Part shown: positions 25,078 to 34,110 of the stretch, piece by piece
How the letters are laid out: each line of letters starts with the position of its first letter
How positions within the stretch are numbered: position 1 is the first letter of the stretch
NCBI GenBank assembly: GCA_900552645.1
Contig: USAN01000004.1
Coordinates: 1 to 64,000, forward strand
DNA length: 64,000 nucleotides
Source of the DNA: an uncultured Bacteroides sp.
GTDB lineage: Bacteria > Bacteroidota > Bacteroidia > Bacteroidales > Bacteroidaceae
Direction of reading: 5' to 3'
The notes under the pieces: model-generated
What the model saw: only the letters and a program-made list of their open reading frames with translations
Databases searched by the model: none
Told to the model about the DNA's origin: nothing
Position numbers and translations under genes: made by a program

Positions 25078-27270
25078 TTATTGGGCTGTAAGTTTCAATA
25101 CTCTACTTGCATACTCTTTTTCGAGTAGCAGTTCTATTCCATTTTCCATCAATATGGATCCTTTCATAATCTTCCCATTGGCAACAATTGGTTTGCCTTC
25201 TATGTTTAGTTCTGTTATTCTGTACAACCTGTCGGGATCAAGCCCAGCCATCTTGAAAAGTGGAATTGACTGATTATGGAAATGTTGCAACTTATAAGCA
25301 AAAAATACTGCCTCACTCTTGTCATCATTAGTATACATTAATGAAGACACTCCCTTATTTTCATATGGAGAAATAAGTCTGTAAAGTTCTCCTTGTTGCA
25401 CGATAGGACGTATACTTTTATAATTTTCAATGGCTTGTTTTGAGAACTGTCTCTCATCCTCTGTCATATTCTTTGGCTGAATTTCCATTCCAAGTCGGCC
25501 GGTCATTGCAACATCAAAACGGAACTTTATAGGAATTATTCTGCCAGTCTGATGATTAGGTGCCGCACTTACATGAGACGCCATCGCATTTGAAGGAAAA
25601 AAATAGGATGTACCCCACTGCATATAAATTCTTTGCAGCGCATCGGTATCATCACTTACCCAAAACTCTTCAAAATAAGGTAATAGACCGTAGGATGCCC
25701 TACCTCCTCCGCTAGCACAAGCCTGCATTACTAGATTTGGATATTTTACACGTATTCTTTCTAGAACATTCCTAAGTCCGCGATGATAATCAATATAAAG
25801 ATGAGATTGCTTGTCGGAAGTAAGATAAGAAGATCCATAATTACATATATTCATATTTGCATCCCATTTAATGTATGCAATATCTGGATTTTCTTTCATT
25901 ATATCATCTACTACACCAAAAATAAAGTCCTGTACCTTAGGATTTGATACATCTAGTACAAGCTGTGTACCTCCTCTTCCAGGACGTGGCATACGATTAG
26001 ACTGGCATATAATCCAATCGGGATGCTTTTCATAAAGTTCGCTCACGCTGTTTGTCATTTCAGGCTCTATCCATATACCAAATTTAATTCCATTCTTCCG
26101 GGCAGCCGTTACAAGTCCCGGAATTCCGTTAGGCAATTTATTCTTGTCAACCTTCCAGTCGCCCAGCGAACTATTATCGGTCTTGCGAGGATATTTCTCG
26201 CCAAACCATCCATCATCCATTACAAATAACTCACCACCCATAGAGGCTATATCCTTCATCATTTGGTCCATTCCACTCTCATTTATGTCAAAATAGACCC
26301 CTTCCCAACTGTTAAGCAATATATCACGCATTTTCTTACCATTATGTAGTTTTCCATCTACACGCGCCCAATGATGAAAATTTCTACTAACCCCACTCAA
26401 CCCTTCATTACTATATGTAAATGCAAGTTCTGGAGTAGTAAAGGTTTGCTTTGGCATAAGTTTATACTCAGAATTTTCTTCATTTATACCTGCAAAAAAC
26501 TGATGATCACGATTATTTATGCTATTATCGGTATCTATACGAAGTTTATAGTTGCCACTCCAGCATAGAGCTGCTCCAATAACGCGCCCCGAATTTTCCT
26601 CAGGTTTTCCGTCCAATGAAAACATTATCTCTCCATGATCTGTTGTAGAATTCCTCACTCCATCGCGGTTCTTTATCACCTTCATACCTGGCAATATCTG
26701 TTCCTGAGTAAGGCGCCCTTCATCGGCCCATGCGCCGTGCAGATGAGACATCCATACATCTCCCCTTCTTATAGGAAGATATCCAGAAGCAAACTGTTTT
26801 AAAACGACTGTTTTCTTCTCATTGTTAGTAATTTGCGTCCATGTTTCTATTATGTCCGAGTTATTGTATGCCTTATAAAATACCTTTACATAGAAAGGGT
26901 ATATTTTGTCTTTCATAGTAACCTCTGTAACAGTGGCATTACCTGTTAAAGATTGTGATACATCTATAACTTCCATGTCGAGCGACAAATTCCCATCCGA
27001 ATGCGTTACTGCCAAGGCCGACTCATTTTGACACTCTATTCCAAATACAGGATAAGCCGGGCGGTTAAGAGCAAGTCCTCCATCAAAAATCTGACTAATC
27101 TCATTTTTCTCTATCTTGCTGCCATAATACTCAATCTTCAATTCTCCTCCGTTAGGAGCATTGAGTAACAAAGATGTATTAGGAGTAGATATAAGCAAAT
27201 CGCTGTCCCATGCAAATAAAGAGATGCATACAGACATCATTATGCCGCACAAGAATACTTTTTTCTTCAT
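25078..27270 (-). CDS. Alpha-galactosidase, GH36
   Basis: A 730-residue secreted glycoside hydrolase. A signal peptide (about 1-20) is followed by an N-terminal beta-sandwich domain. A (beta/alpha)8 barrel then carries VMDDGWFG, YIKWDANMN with the nucleophile Asp470, and WVSDDTDALQ (539-543) with the acid/base aspartate; a C-terminal beta domain ends it. These are clan GH-D, family 36 signatures. It should release terminal alpha-galactose from oligosaccharides such as raffinose or galactomannan side chains, in the periplasm. It is a single gene lying opposite the peptidoglycan-salvage genes. Confidence 0.93.
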   Translation of the reverse strand: MKKKVFLCGIMMSVCISLFAWDSDLLISTPNTSLLLNAPNGGELKIEYYGSKIEKNEISQIFDGGLALNRPAYPVFGIECQNESALAVTHSDGNLSLDMEVIDVSQSLTGNATVTEVTMKDKIYPFYVKVFYKAYNNSDIIETWTQITNNEKKTVVLKQFASGYLPIRRGDVWMSHLHGAWADEGRLTQEQILPGMKVIKNRDGVRNSTTDHGEIMFSLDGKPEENSGRVIGAALCWSGNYKLRIDTDNSINNRDHQFFAGINEENSEYKLMPKQTFTTPELAFTYSNEGLSGVSRNFHHWARVDGKLHNGKKMRDILLNSWEGVYFDINESGMDQMMKDIASMGGELFVMDDGWFGEKYPRKTDNSSLGDWKVDKNKLPNGIPGLVTAARKNGIKFGIWIEPEMTNSVSELYEKHPDWIICQSNRMPRPGRGGTQLVLDVSNPKVQDFIFGVVDDIMKENPDIAYIKWDANMNICNYGSSYLTSDKQSHLYIDYHRGLRNVLERIRVKYPNLVMQACASGGGRASYGLLPYFEEFWVSDDTDALQRIYMQWGTSYFFPSNAMASHVSAAPNHQTGRIIPIKFRFDVAMTGRLGMEIQPKNMTEDERQFSKQAIENYKSIRPIVQQGELYRLISPYENKGVSSLMYTNDDKSEAVFFAYKLQHFHNQSIPLFKMAGLDPDRLYRITELNIEGKPIVANGKIMKGSILMENGIELLLEKEYASRVLKLTAQ

Positions 27271-27445
27271 ATTATTAGACTTTTATTAAATAAGTAACAC
27301 GACAAATTTATATAAATATGATAATGAGCCAAAGAAAATACTCATTTTAGCAAACTATTGGATAAAATAATATGAATTGAAATAATTTATTCCTCGCAAA
27401 AGCATAATCTTTTCTTTTTTAGACATCTTAGATTCTAAAATTATC

Positions 27446-27453
27446 TATTTTTG
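27446..27453 (+). promoter_or_regulatory. Candidate -7 element for murK-murQ
   Basis: TATTTTTG matches TAnnTTTG, 28 bp before the start codon at 27481. A -33 TTTG is not evident. The rest of 27271-27445 holds nothing recognisable. Confidence 0.45.
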
Positions 27454-27480
27454 TGAAATTAACAGTGTAAATTATTTATT

Positions 27481-28326
27481 ATGATAATTATAGCCGACAG
27501 CGGATCAACAAAGACCGACTGGTGGATTGGTAGTTCAACAACCAACTACAAGAGTGTACAGACTGTAGGAATAAATCCTTTTTATCAAGATGAAAAAGAG
27601 ATTGCAGAAACATTAAACTTGCTATCCCTCAATGATAATGAAATAAAAAGTATCACACATATATATTTTTATGGTGCAGGTTGTACAAATGAAAAAGGTA
27701 TAATTGTAAAAAAAACTTTGGAAGAGGCATTTCCCGAATGCACTAACATTAATGTAGAGAGCGATCTGATGGCAGCCGCACATGCTTTATGCGGTAAGAA
27801 TCATGGCATAGCAGCCATACTAGGCACAGGATCAAATTCATGTCAGTACGACGGAATTAATATTATACATAACGTATCTCCGTTGGGCTTTATATTGGGA
27901 GATGAAGGTAGCGGAGCTACATTAGGAAAACTTTTCGTTGCGGACGGCCTTAAGAATATACTTTCGAATAATTTGTTCAATGAATTTCTTAATGAATATA
28001 AGTTATCGGCACCTCAAATAATGGACAAAATATATCGTCGTCCATTTCCCAACAGATTTCTGGCTTCATTTACCCCCTATATGTACAAGCATCGTAATGA
28101 TCCTCATATACATCAGCTGCTTGTAAATAGCTTCAGGAGTTTCTTTGAACGTAACATAAAGCAATACGACTATAAAAGTTATAAGACAGACTTTATTGGC
28201 TCCATAGCATATTTTTTTATGGAAGAAATAACAGAAGCCGCCCATAAGGAAGGAGTAGAAGTAGGCATATTCCTTAAATCACCATTGAAAGAATTAGTAA
28301 AGTACCATCTTAATTCACTGTCATGA
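27481..28326 (+). CDS. BadF/BadG-family amino-sugar kinase (MurK-like)
   Basis: A 281-residue kinase of the N-acetylglucosamine kinase (BadF/BadG/BcrA/D) family. It shows the phosphate-1 loop IIADSGSTKTDWW at the N-terminus, AAILGTGSNSC and GDEGSGATLGK. It phosphorylates amino sugars with ATP. The 4-bp overlap with murQ makes N-acetylmuramic acid (or GlcNAc) the likely substrate, as reported for MurK of Tannerella forsythia. The product, MurNAc 6-phosphate, is the MurQ substrate. Cytoplasmic. Confidence 0.88.
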   Translation: MIIIADSGSTKTDWWIGSSTTNYKSVQTVGINPFYQDEKEIAETLNLLSLNDNEIKSITHIYFYGAGCTNEKGIIVKKTLEEAFPECTNINVESDLMAAAHALCGKNHGIAAILGTGSNSCQYDGINIIHNVSPLGFILGDEGSGATLGKLFVADGLKNILSNNLFNEFLNEYKLSAPQIMDKIYRRPFPNRFLASFTPYMYKHRNDPHIHQLLVNSFRSFFERNIKQYDYKSYKTDFIGSIAYFFMEEITEAAHKEGVEVGIFLKSPLKELVKYHLNSLS

Positions 28327-29135
28327 AATTCAGAAAGATTACAGAAGAAGACTCTATATACGACAATATTGAGAACATGCCGGTTACAGAAATCCTTGAA
28401 GATATAAACCGAGAAGACATGCGCGTGGCTGAAGCAGTACATATGTGCATTCCAACTATCAACAAGCTGGTTGAGGAGATAATAAAAAGAATGAAAAAAG
28501 GCGGTAGAGTTTTCTATATTGGTGCCGGTACAAGCGGCCGACTTGGAGTATTGGATTCATCAGAAATTCCACCTACTTTCGGAATGAAAGATAATCCATT
28601 CATAGGAATAATAGCCGGAGGCGACACAGCTCTGCGCAATGCAGTCGAGAAAGCAGAAGACAACATACTGCAAGGATGGTTAGACCTAAAGGAACATGGT
28701 ATAAATAAGGAGGATACTGTGATTGGAATTGCAGCATCGGGCATCACACCATACGTTATAGAGGCAATGAAAGTAGCAGCCGAAAACGGAATACTTACTG
28801 CATCAATATCAAGCAATCCGGGAGCGCCTCTATCAAAAGTGTCGCAAATTGCAATAGAAGTTGTAGTAGGACCAGAATTCATAACCGGAAGTTCAAGAAT
28901 GAAAAGTGGTACCGCACAGAAGATGATACTGAACATGATAAGTACAGCCGTAATGATAAAGATGGGACGAATAAAAGGAAACAAAATGGTAAATATGCAG
29001 CTTACAAATAATAAATTAATAGAGCGCGGAACAAAAATCATTATGAACGAGTTATCAATAAATAAAGAAGAGGCAGAAAAATTATTACTGAAATATAAAT
29101 CGGTAAAAAACGCACTTGAAAACTATAAAAAATAA
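28323..29135 (+). CDS. murQ: N-acetylmuramic acid 6-phosphate etherase
   Basis: A 270-residue SIS-domain protein with the MurQ signature VFYIGAGTSGRLGVLDSSE, then ASGITPYVIEAM and GSSRMKSGTAQKM. It cleaves the lactyl ether of MurNAc 6-phosphate, yielding GlcNAc 6-phosphate and D-lactate, in cell-wall recycling. Its start overlaps the kinase gene by 4 bp, so the two steps are translationally coupled. Length and motifs are normal for the family, slightly short at the C-terminus. Confidence 0.95.
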   Translation: MKFRKITEEDSIYDNIENMPVTEILEDINREDMRVAEAVHMCIPTINKLVEEIIKRMKKGGRVFYIGAGTSGRLGVLDSSEIPPTFGMKDNPFIGIIAGGDTALRNAVEKAEDNILQGWLDLKEHGINKEDTVIGIAASGITPYVIEAMKVAAENGILTASISSNPGAPLSKVSQIAIEVVVGPEFITGSSRMKSGTAQKMILNMISTAVMIKMGRIKGNKMVNMQLTNNKLIERGTKIIMNELSINKEEAEKLLLKYKSVKNALENYKK

Positions 29136-29158
29136 ACTATAACTAAAATTAAAGCAAA

Positions 29159-29860
29159 ATGAAAAATTGGAAAATTGAAGCATTAATTATTGCAATAGGA
29201 ATGATAGTACTTGGTTTCTTCATAAAATCGGGACTTGACAACGTATCTAGCAACGATCGTATAGTAAACGTAAAGGGACTTGCCGAAAAGGAAGTACCGG
29301 CAAATAAAGTGATATGGCCATTAGTATACAAGAATTTAGGGAATGATTTGCTTGCACTTTATGATAAGATGAACTCGTCGAACACAGCAATAATAAACTT
29401 TCTTAAAAGTAAAGGAATAACAGAAAATGAAATTACTATAAATGCCCCTGAAATTATAGATATGCAGGCCGAAAGATATAATAATACCCCTTCTCCGTTT
29501 AGATACAATGTTACTACAGTTATTACTGTAACATCCGAAAAGGTACCACTTATAAGAAAACTTATAAGCGAACAGAGCGAACTGCTTAAGCAGGGAATTG
29601 CAATAACCGGAGGCGATTATAGATATAATGTAGTATATGAATATACCGCCCTTAATTCCATTAAACCGGAAATGATAGAAGAAGCTACCAAGAATGCACG
29701 CGAGGCAGCAAAGAAATTTGCAAAGGACTCGGACAGCGAACTAGGCAAAATAAAATCTGCTTATCAAGGACAGTTCACAATAGAAGATCGCGATGCAAAT
29801 ACACCTTTCATAAAGAAAATTCGTGTGGTAACAACTATAGAATACTCACTAAAAGATTGA
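29159..29860 (+). CDS. SIMPL domain (DUF541) protein
   Basis: A 233-residue envelope protein with one N-terminal hydrophobic segment (about 7-24), likely an uncleaved anchor or signal. The SIMPL domain follows: RIVNVKGLAEKEVPANKV, a middle with LKSKGITENEI, and a C-terminal KSAYQGQFTI region. The function of SIMPL proteins is poorly known; some bind or protect envelope components. It follows murQ by 23 bp and is probably cotranscribed. Confidence 0.85.
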   Translation: MKNWKIEALIIAIGMIVLGFFIKSGLDNVSSNDRIVNVKGLAEKEVPANKVIWPLVYKNLGNDLLALYDKMNSSNTAIINFLKSKGITENEITINAPEIIDMQAERYNNTPSPFRYNVTTVITVTSEKVPLIRKLISEQSELLKQGIAITGGDYRYNVVYEYTALNSIKPEMIEEATKNAREAAKKFAKDSDSELGKIKSAYQGQFTIEDRDANTPFIKKIRVVTTIEYSLKD

Positions 29861-29909
29861 TTTATTTTTAGAAAAGTGTTGTTATTTGTTGATTTTGAGC
29901 ACAAAGATA

Positions 29910-29939
29910 TTTGTGTTTCAGTATTTTATTGTATATTTG
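29910..29939 (+). promoter_or_regulatory. rpsA promoter
   Basis: A -33 TTTG at 29910-29913 and a -7 TATATTTG at 29932-29939 are 18 bp apart. This is the best Bacteroides-type sigma-ABfr promoter in the window and leaves a leader of about 60 bases before rpsA. Confidence 0.72.
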
Positions 29940-30002
29940 CGCCCGAAATTATATAATCAATATAATGTCTAACGTAATTAACTAAGTATTAACAATTTAT
30001 TA

Positions 30003-31790
30003 ATGGAAAATTTAAAAAACATTGCTCCTGTTGAAGATTTCAACTGGGAAGCTTATGAAAATGGCGAAACTGTAACAAGTGTAAGCCACGATGAACTTGA
30101 AAAAGCTTATGATGGTACTCTTAACAAAGTAAACGACCGTGAGGTTGTTGACGGTACTGTAATCTCAATGAACAAACGTGAAGTTGTTGTTAACATTGGT
30201 TACAAATCAGACGGTATCATTCCATTGAGCGAATTCCGTTACAATCCTGAACTTACTGTAGGTGATACTGTAGAAGTATACATTGAAAATCAGGAAGACA
30301 AAAAAGGTCAGTTGATCCTTTCACACAAAAAAGCTCGTGCAACTCGTTCTTGGGATCGTGTTAACGCTGCTCTTGAATCAGAAGAAATTATTAAGGGTTA
30401 CATCAAGTGTCGTACTAAGGGTGGTATGATCGTTGACGTATTTGGCATCGAAGCATTCTTGCCAGGTTCTCAGATTGATGTTAAGCCTATCCGCGACTAC
30501 GATTTGTTCGTAGGTAAAACAATGGAATTCAAAGTTGTTAAAATCAACCAGGAATTCAAAAATGTCGTTGTTTCTCACAAAGCTCTTATCGAAGCAGAAC
30601 TTGAACAACAGAAGAAAGACATTATCGGTAAACTTGAAAAAGGACAGGTACTTGAAGGTACTGTTAAAAATATCACATCTTACGGTGTATTCATCGACCT
30701 TGGTGGCGTAGATGGTTTGATCCACATCACAGACCTTTCTTGGGGACGTGTTAGCGATCCTAAAGAGGTTGTTGAACTTGATCAGAAACTTAACGTTGTT
30801 ATCCTTGACTTCGATGACGAAAAGAAACGTATCGCTCTTGGTTTGAAACAACTTACTCCTCATCCATGGGATGCTCTTAACGCTGAACTTAAAGTAGGTG
30901 ATAAGGTTAAGGGTAAAGTCGTTGTTATGGCTGATTACGGTGCATTCATCGAAATCGCTCCAGGCGTAGAAGGTCTTATCCACGTATCTGAAATGTCTTG
31001 GTCACAGCACTTACGTTCTGCACAGGACTTCATGAAAGTTGGTGACGAAGTAGAAGCTGTTATCTTGACTCTTGATCGTGACGAACGTAAGATGTCTCTT
31101 GGTATCAAGCAATTACGTCAGGATCCATGGGAAACTATTGAAGAAAAATACCCTGTAGGTTCTAAACATACTGCTAAAGTACGTAACTTCACAAACTTTG
31201 GTGTATTCGTAGAAATCGAAGAAGGTGTTGATGGTTTAATCCACATCTCTGACCTTTCTTGGACTAAGAAAATCAAACACCCATCAGAATTCACTCAGAT
31301 TGGTGCTGAAATCGACGTACAAGTATTGGAAATCGACAAAGAAAACCGTCGTTTAAGCTTAGGTCACAAACAATTGGAAGAAAATCCTTGGGATGTATTC
31401 GAAACAGTATTTACTGTAGGTTCTGTACACGAAGGTACTATCATCGAATTGTTAGACAAGGGTGCTGTTGTAGCTCTTCCTTACGGTGTTGAAGGTTTTG
31501 CAACTCCAAAACACTTAGTAAAAGAAGATGGTGCACAGGCTCAGTTAGACGAAAAGCTTGAATTCAAAGTTATAGAGTTCAACAAAGATGCTAAGAGAAT
31601 CATCCTTTCTCACAGCCGTATATTCGAAGATGTAGCTAAAGCTGAAGAAAAAGCTGAAAAGAAAGCTTCTGCAAAGAAATCATCTAAGAAAGATGAAACT
31701 TCATCAATCCAGAACCAAGCTGCTTCAACTACATTAGGTGACATCGACGCACTTGCTGCATTGAAAGAACAGTTGGAAAACGGTAAGTAA
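30003..31790 (+). CDS. rpsA: 30S ribosomal protein S1
   Basis: A 595-residue protein made of about six S1 RNA-binding repeats (for example KNITSYGVFIDLGGVDGLIH, MADYGAFIEIAPGVEGLIH). A low-complexity lysine/alanine tail (AEEKAEKKASAKKSSKKD) follows. It binds mRNA and the 30S subunit at initiation. The gene uses a visibly different, more C-rich codon set at third positions (GGT, ATC, AAC) than its neighbours, as expected for high expression. It has a strong promoter and a strong terminator and stands as a single unit. Confidence 0.96.
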   Translation: MENLKNIAPVEDFNWEAYENGETVTSVSHDELEKAYDGTLNKVNDREVVDGTVISMNKREVVVNIGYKSDGIIPLSEFRYNPELTVGDTVEVYIENQEDKKGQLILSHKKARATRSWDRVNAALESEEIIKGYIKCRTKGGMIVDVFGIEAFLPGSQIDVKPIRDYDLFVGKTMEFKVVKINQEFKNVVVSHKALIEAELEQQKKDIIGKLEKGQVLEGTVKNITSYGVFIDLGGVDGLIHITDLSWGRVSDPKEVVELDQKLNVVILDFDDEKKRIALGLKQLTPHPWDALNAELKVGDKVKGKVVVMADYGAFIEIAPGVEGLIHVSEMSWSQHLRSAQDFMKVGDEVEAVILTLDRDERKMSLGIKQLRQDPWETIEEKYPVGSKHTAKVRNFTNFGVFVEIEEGVDGLIHISDLSWTKKIKHPSEFTQIGAEIDVQVLEIDKENRRLSLGHKQLEENPWDVFETVFTVGSVHEGTIIELLDKGAVVALPYGVEGFATPKHLVKEDGAQAQLDEKLEFKVIEFNKDAKRIILSHSRIFEDVAKAEEKAEKKASAKKSSKKDETSSIQNQAASTTLGDIDALAALKEQLENGK

Positions 31791-31813
31791 TAAGATTACT
31801 TAGTTAATAATAT

Positions 31814-31854
31814 AAAGGAGATGCATTCGGATTAATTCCGTTTGCATCTCCTTT
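31814..31854 (+). terminator. rpsA terminator
   Basis: Perfect 12-bp arms AAAGGAGATGCA/TGCATCTCCTTT, with an inner CGGA/TCCG stem, are followed by a T-run 23 bp after the stop codon. Confidence 0.92.
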
Positions 31855-31967
31855 TTTATGAATAAAATCAGTCGCTATTTTGCTTTTTATAATAAATGTA
31901 TCAAATTACTTGTAGATAGTTTATTGACTGTATGAATGTAAGCATACTATAAATTAAAACTAATGTC

Positions 31968-32022
31968 ACATCATTCACAATTCCAACCCACTTACACTCA
32001 CAACATTAAGCGTGAATGATGT
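31968..32022. repeat. Unexplained inverted repeat upstream of rnz
   Basis: Perfect 11-bp arms ACATCATTCAC/GTGAATGATGT are separated by 33 bases. No T-run follows. It lies in the 366-bp gap between rpsA and rnz, otherwise empty apart from the rpsA terminator and the rnz -7 element. It may be an operator pair or a remnant. Confidence 0.55.
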
Positions 32023-32142
32023 AGTTATATATTTCACATATCCTTCACAAAAGAATCCTCCATAATCTTTTGAATATAGATTAAAGCATCATAAAAAAAA
32101 TATCCCTCTAAATTGTTATAGTAATAATAATACAAATATTTG

Positions 32143-32150
32143 TACATTTG
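32143..32150 (+). promoter_or_regulatory. Candidate -7 element for rnz
   Basis: TACATTTG fits TAnnTTTG and ends only 6 bases before the rnz ATG, so transcription would start within a few bases of the start codon. No -33 element is clear. Confidence 0.45.
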
Positions 32151-32156
32151 CAGTAA

Positions 32157-33071
32157 ATGGAAAAATTTGAGATAAACATATTGGGATGTGGATCGGCGCT
32201 ACCAACCACCAAGCATTTCGCTTCTTCCCAAGTAATAAACTTCAGGGACAATCTTTTCATGATAGATTGCGGAGAAGGTGCACAACTTCAATTCAGACGA
32301 TCTAAGCTAAAGTTCAGCCGACTAAATCATATATTCATATCTCATCTTCATGGAGACCATTGCTTTGGACTTATGGGCTTAATCTCTACTCTGGCTCTTC
32401 TGGGCAGAACAGCTATCCTGCATATATATGCCCATTCTGATCTTGAGAAGATAATACAGCCTCAGCTAGACTACTTCTGTAAAGGAATGAACTATAATAT
32501 AGAATTTCATGCAATAAATCCAAAAGTAAGTGATGTTATATATGAAGATCGCTCACTAAAAATTACGACTATCCCACTACGTCACAGAATGCCTTGTTGC
32601 GGATTTCTTTTTGAAGAAAAACCGGCTCAACGGCACATTATAAAAGAGATGATGGATTATTACAAAATTCCTATAGCGTATATAAATTGTATAAAGAACG
32701 GATACGACTTCATTACAGAAGATGGAGAAACTATACCTAATGATAAGCTTACAACAGCACCATATGAACCGAGAAAATACGCTTACTGTTCGGATACAAT
32801 ATATCTTCCATCAATAATTGACAGCATAAAAAATGTAGATTTACTATTCCATGAAGCAACCTTCGCACAAACAGAACTTAGAAGAGCAAAGGAGACTTTT
32901 CATACTACAGCCATGGAAGCTGCTATCCTGGCAAAGGAAGCAGAAGTAAAAAAATTGGTAATTGGTCATTTCTCTGCTAGATATGAAGATGAAAATATAT
33001 TATTGAAAGAAGCAACTGAAGTATTTCCATCAACAATAATAGCTAAAGAAAACTTAAAAATTCAACTATAG
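32157..33071 (+). CDS. rnz: Ribonuclease Z (tRNA 3' processing)
   Basis: A 304-residue metallo-beta-lactamase-fold nuclease. It starts with INILGCGSALPT and carries the zinc motif SHLHGDH (His63, His65, Asp67, His68), RHRMPCCGFLFEE, YCSDT and the late FHTTAMEAA and GHFSARY segments. These define RNase Z, which removes 3' trailers from tRNA precursors. The start codon is fixed by the family start. It is followed after 63 bp by an ECF sigma factor gene. Confidence 0.94.
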   Translation: MEKFEINILGCGSALPTTKHFASSQVINFRDNLFMIDCGEGAQLQFRRSKLKFSRLNHIFISHLHGDHCFGLMGLISTLALLGRTAILHIYAHSDLEKIIQPQLDYFCKGMNYNIEFHAINPKVSDVIYEDRSLKITTIPLRHRMPCCGFLFEEKPAQRHIIKEMMDYYKIPIAYINCIKNGYDFITEDGETIPNDKLTTAPYEPRKYAYCSDTIYLPSIIDSIKNVDLLFHEATFAQTELRRAKETFHTTAMEAAILAKEAEVKKLVIGHFSARYEDENILLKEATEVFPSTIIAKENLKIQL

Positions 33072-33134
33072 TTTAAACGAAACGACTAACTTTACATCTA
33101 ATAATATTGTATAAAACATCCCTATACAGAATAT

Positions 33135-33680
33135 ATGGAGAAGTATAATGAAAAAGAAATAGCCATATTACTGCAAGATACTTTGTCTCAAAGAGAAGCC
33201 TTTGAACGCATAGTTAATGAGTATAGTGAAAAACTGTACTGGCAGATAAGAAGAATGGTATATTCTCATGATGACGCAAACGACGTTCTACAAAATACAT
33301 TCATAAAAGCATGGACAAACATTGATTATTTTAGGGGAGACGCGAAGATATCTACGTGGCTATACCGAATAGCATTCAATGAAAGTCTGGCTTTTTTAAA
33401 TAAACAGCGCGCAATAAACCAACTATCTATAGATGATGCCGAAGCAAACATGATAAACCAGTTGGAAGGTGACGAATATTTTGATGGAGACGAAATGGAA
33501 ATGAAATTCCAGCAAGCAATTAATACATTGCCCGAAAAACAGAAAATCATATTCAACCTGAAGTATTTTCAGGAGATGAAGTATGACGAAATTTCCCAAA
33601 TTCTGGGCACTACAGTAGGCGCATTGAAAGCATCCTACCATCATGCAGTAAAGAAAATAGAAAATCTTTTAAAAGATTAA
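33135..33680 (+). CDS. ECF-type RNA polymerase sigma factor
   Basis: A 181-residue sigma-70 family protein. Region 2 spans about 35-90 (DDANDVLQNTFIKAWTNID, then GDAKISTWLYRIA). Region 4 occupies the C-terminus (LPEKQKIIFNLKYFQEMKYDEI and a helix-turn-helix GTTVGALKASYHHA). An acidic linker joins them. It should direct RNA polymerase to a stress or envelope regulon. The next gene encodes a single-pass membrane protein likely to be its regulator. Confidence 0.92.
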   Translation: MEKYNEKEIAILLQDTLSQREAFERIVNEYSEKLYWQIRRMVYSHDDANDVLQNTFIKAWTNIDYFRGDAKISTWLYRIAFNESLAFLNKQRAINQLSIDDAEANMINQLEGDEYFDGDEMEMKFQQAINTLPEKQKIIFNLKYFQEMKYDEISQILGTTVGALKASYHHAVKKIENLLKD

Positions 33681-33733
33681 CTTTAAACCTTTTAAGTAAT
33701 TAAGAATCTAAAGTTTAGAAAGGAGATATAAGT

Positions 33734-34090
33734 ATGAAGGAAGAAGATAATATATTGAAGAAATGCGGAAAGAAAAATCCGTTTAAGGTGCCCGAAGGTT
33801 ATTTCGAGAACTTCAAAGATAATCTTATGGACAAGCTTCCTGAAAAAGAAAACAGTTTTCATAAAATATCGACATGGCAGAGAATAAAGCCATGGATATA
33901 TATGACGGCTATGTTTTGCGGGCTGATGCTCAGCGTAAAGGTTTTCTTGGAAAAGCCAAATACAGAGAAGCAAATGTTTACCACGTCACAGACAACACAA
34001 CTTTCTGATGAAGAAGTAGAAAGTATTGTAGATAACTCGAGGATAGACGACTATTCTTTATATACATACCTTACCGATGCAGATAACTAA
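33734..34090 (+). CDS. Small single-pass membrane protein, candidate anti-sigma
   Basis: A 118-residue protein with an N-terminal cytoplasmic part (NPFKVPEGYFENFKDNLMDKL), one membrane helix (about 52-72) and a short outer segment. The motif FKVPEGYFE is recurrent in small Bacteroidota proteins encoded directly after ECF sigma factors. No known anti-sigma domain is recognised. A good Shine-Dalgarno-like sequence (AAAGGAGA) precedes the ATG, unusual for this group. It probably restrains the upstream sigma factor; this is inference from position and topology. Confidence 0.68.
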   Translation: MKEEDNILKKCGKKNPFKVPEGYFENFKDNLMDKLPEKENSFHKISTWQRIKPWIYMTAMFCGLMLSVKVFLEKPNTEKQMFTTSQTTQLSDEEVESIVDNSRIDDYSLYTYLTDADN

Positions 34091-34110
34091 CATAATAAAT
34101 AAGGAATGAT

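Noticed and set aside
28514..29041. 175-codon minus-strand ORF
   Set aside because: Antisense shadow of murQ; the composition follows from the opposite-strand codons and no domain is seen.
30378..30983. 201-codon minus-strand ORF inside rpsA
   Set aside because: Antisense to the S1 repeats in a highly biased gene; long shadow frames are expected there.
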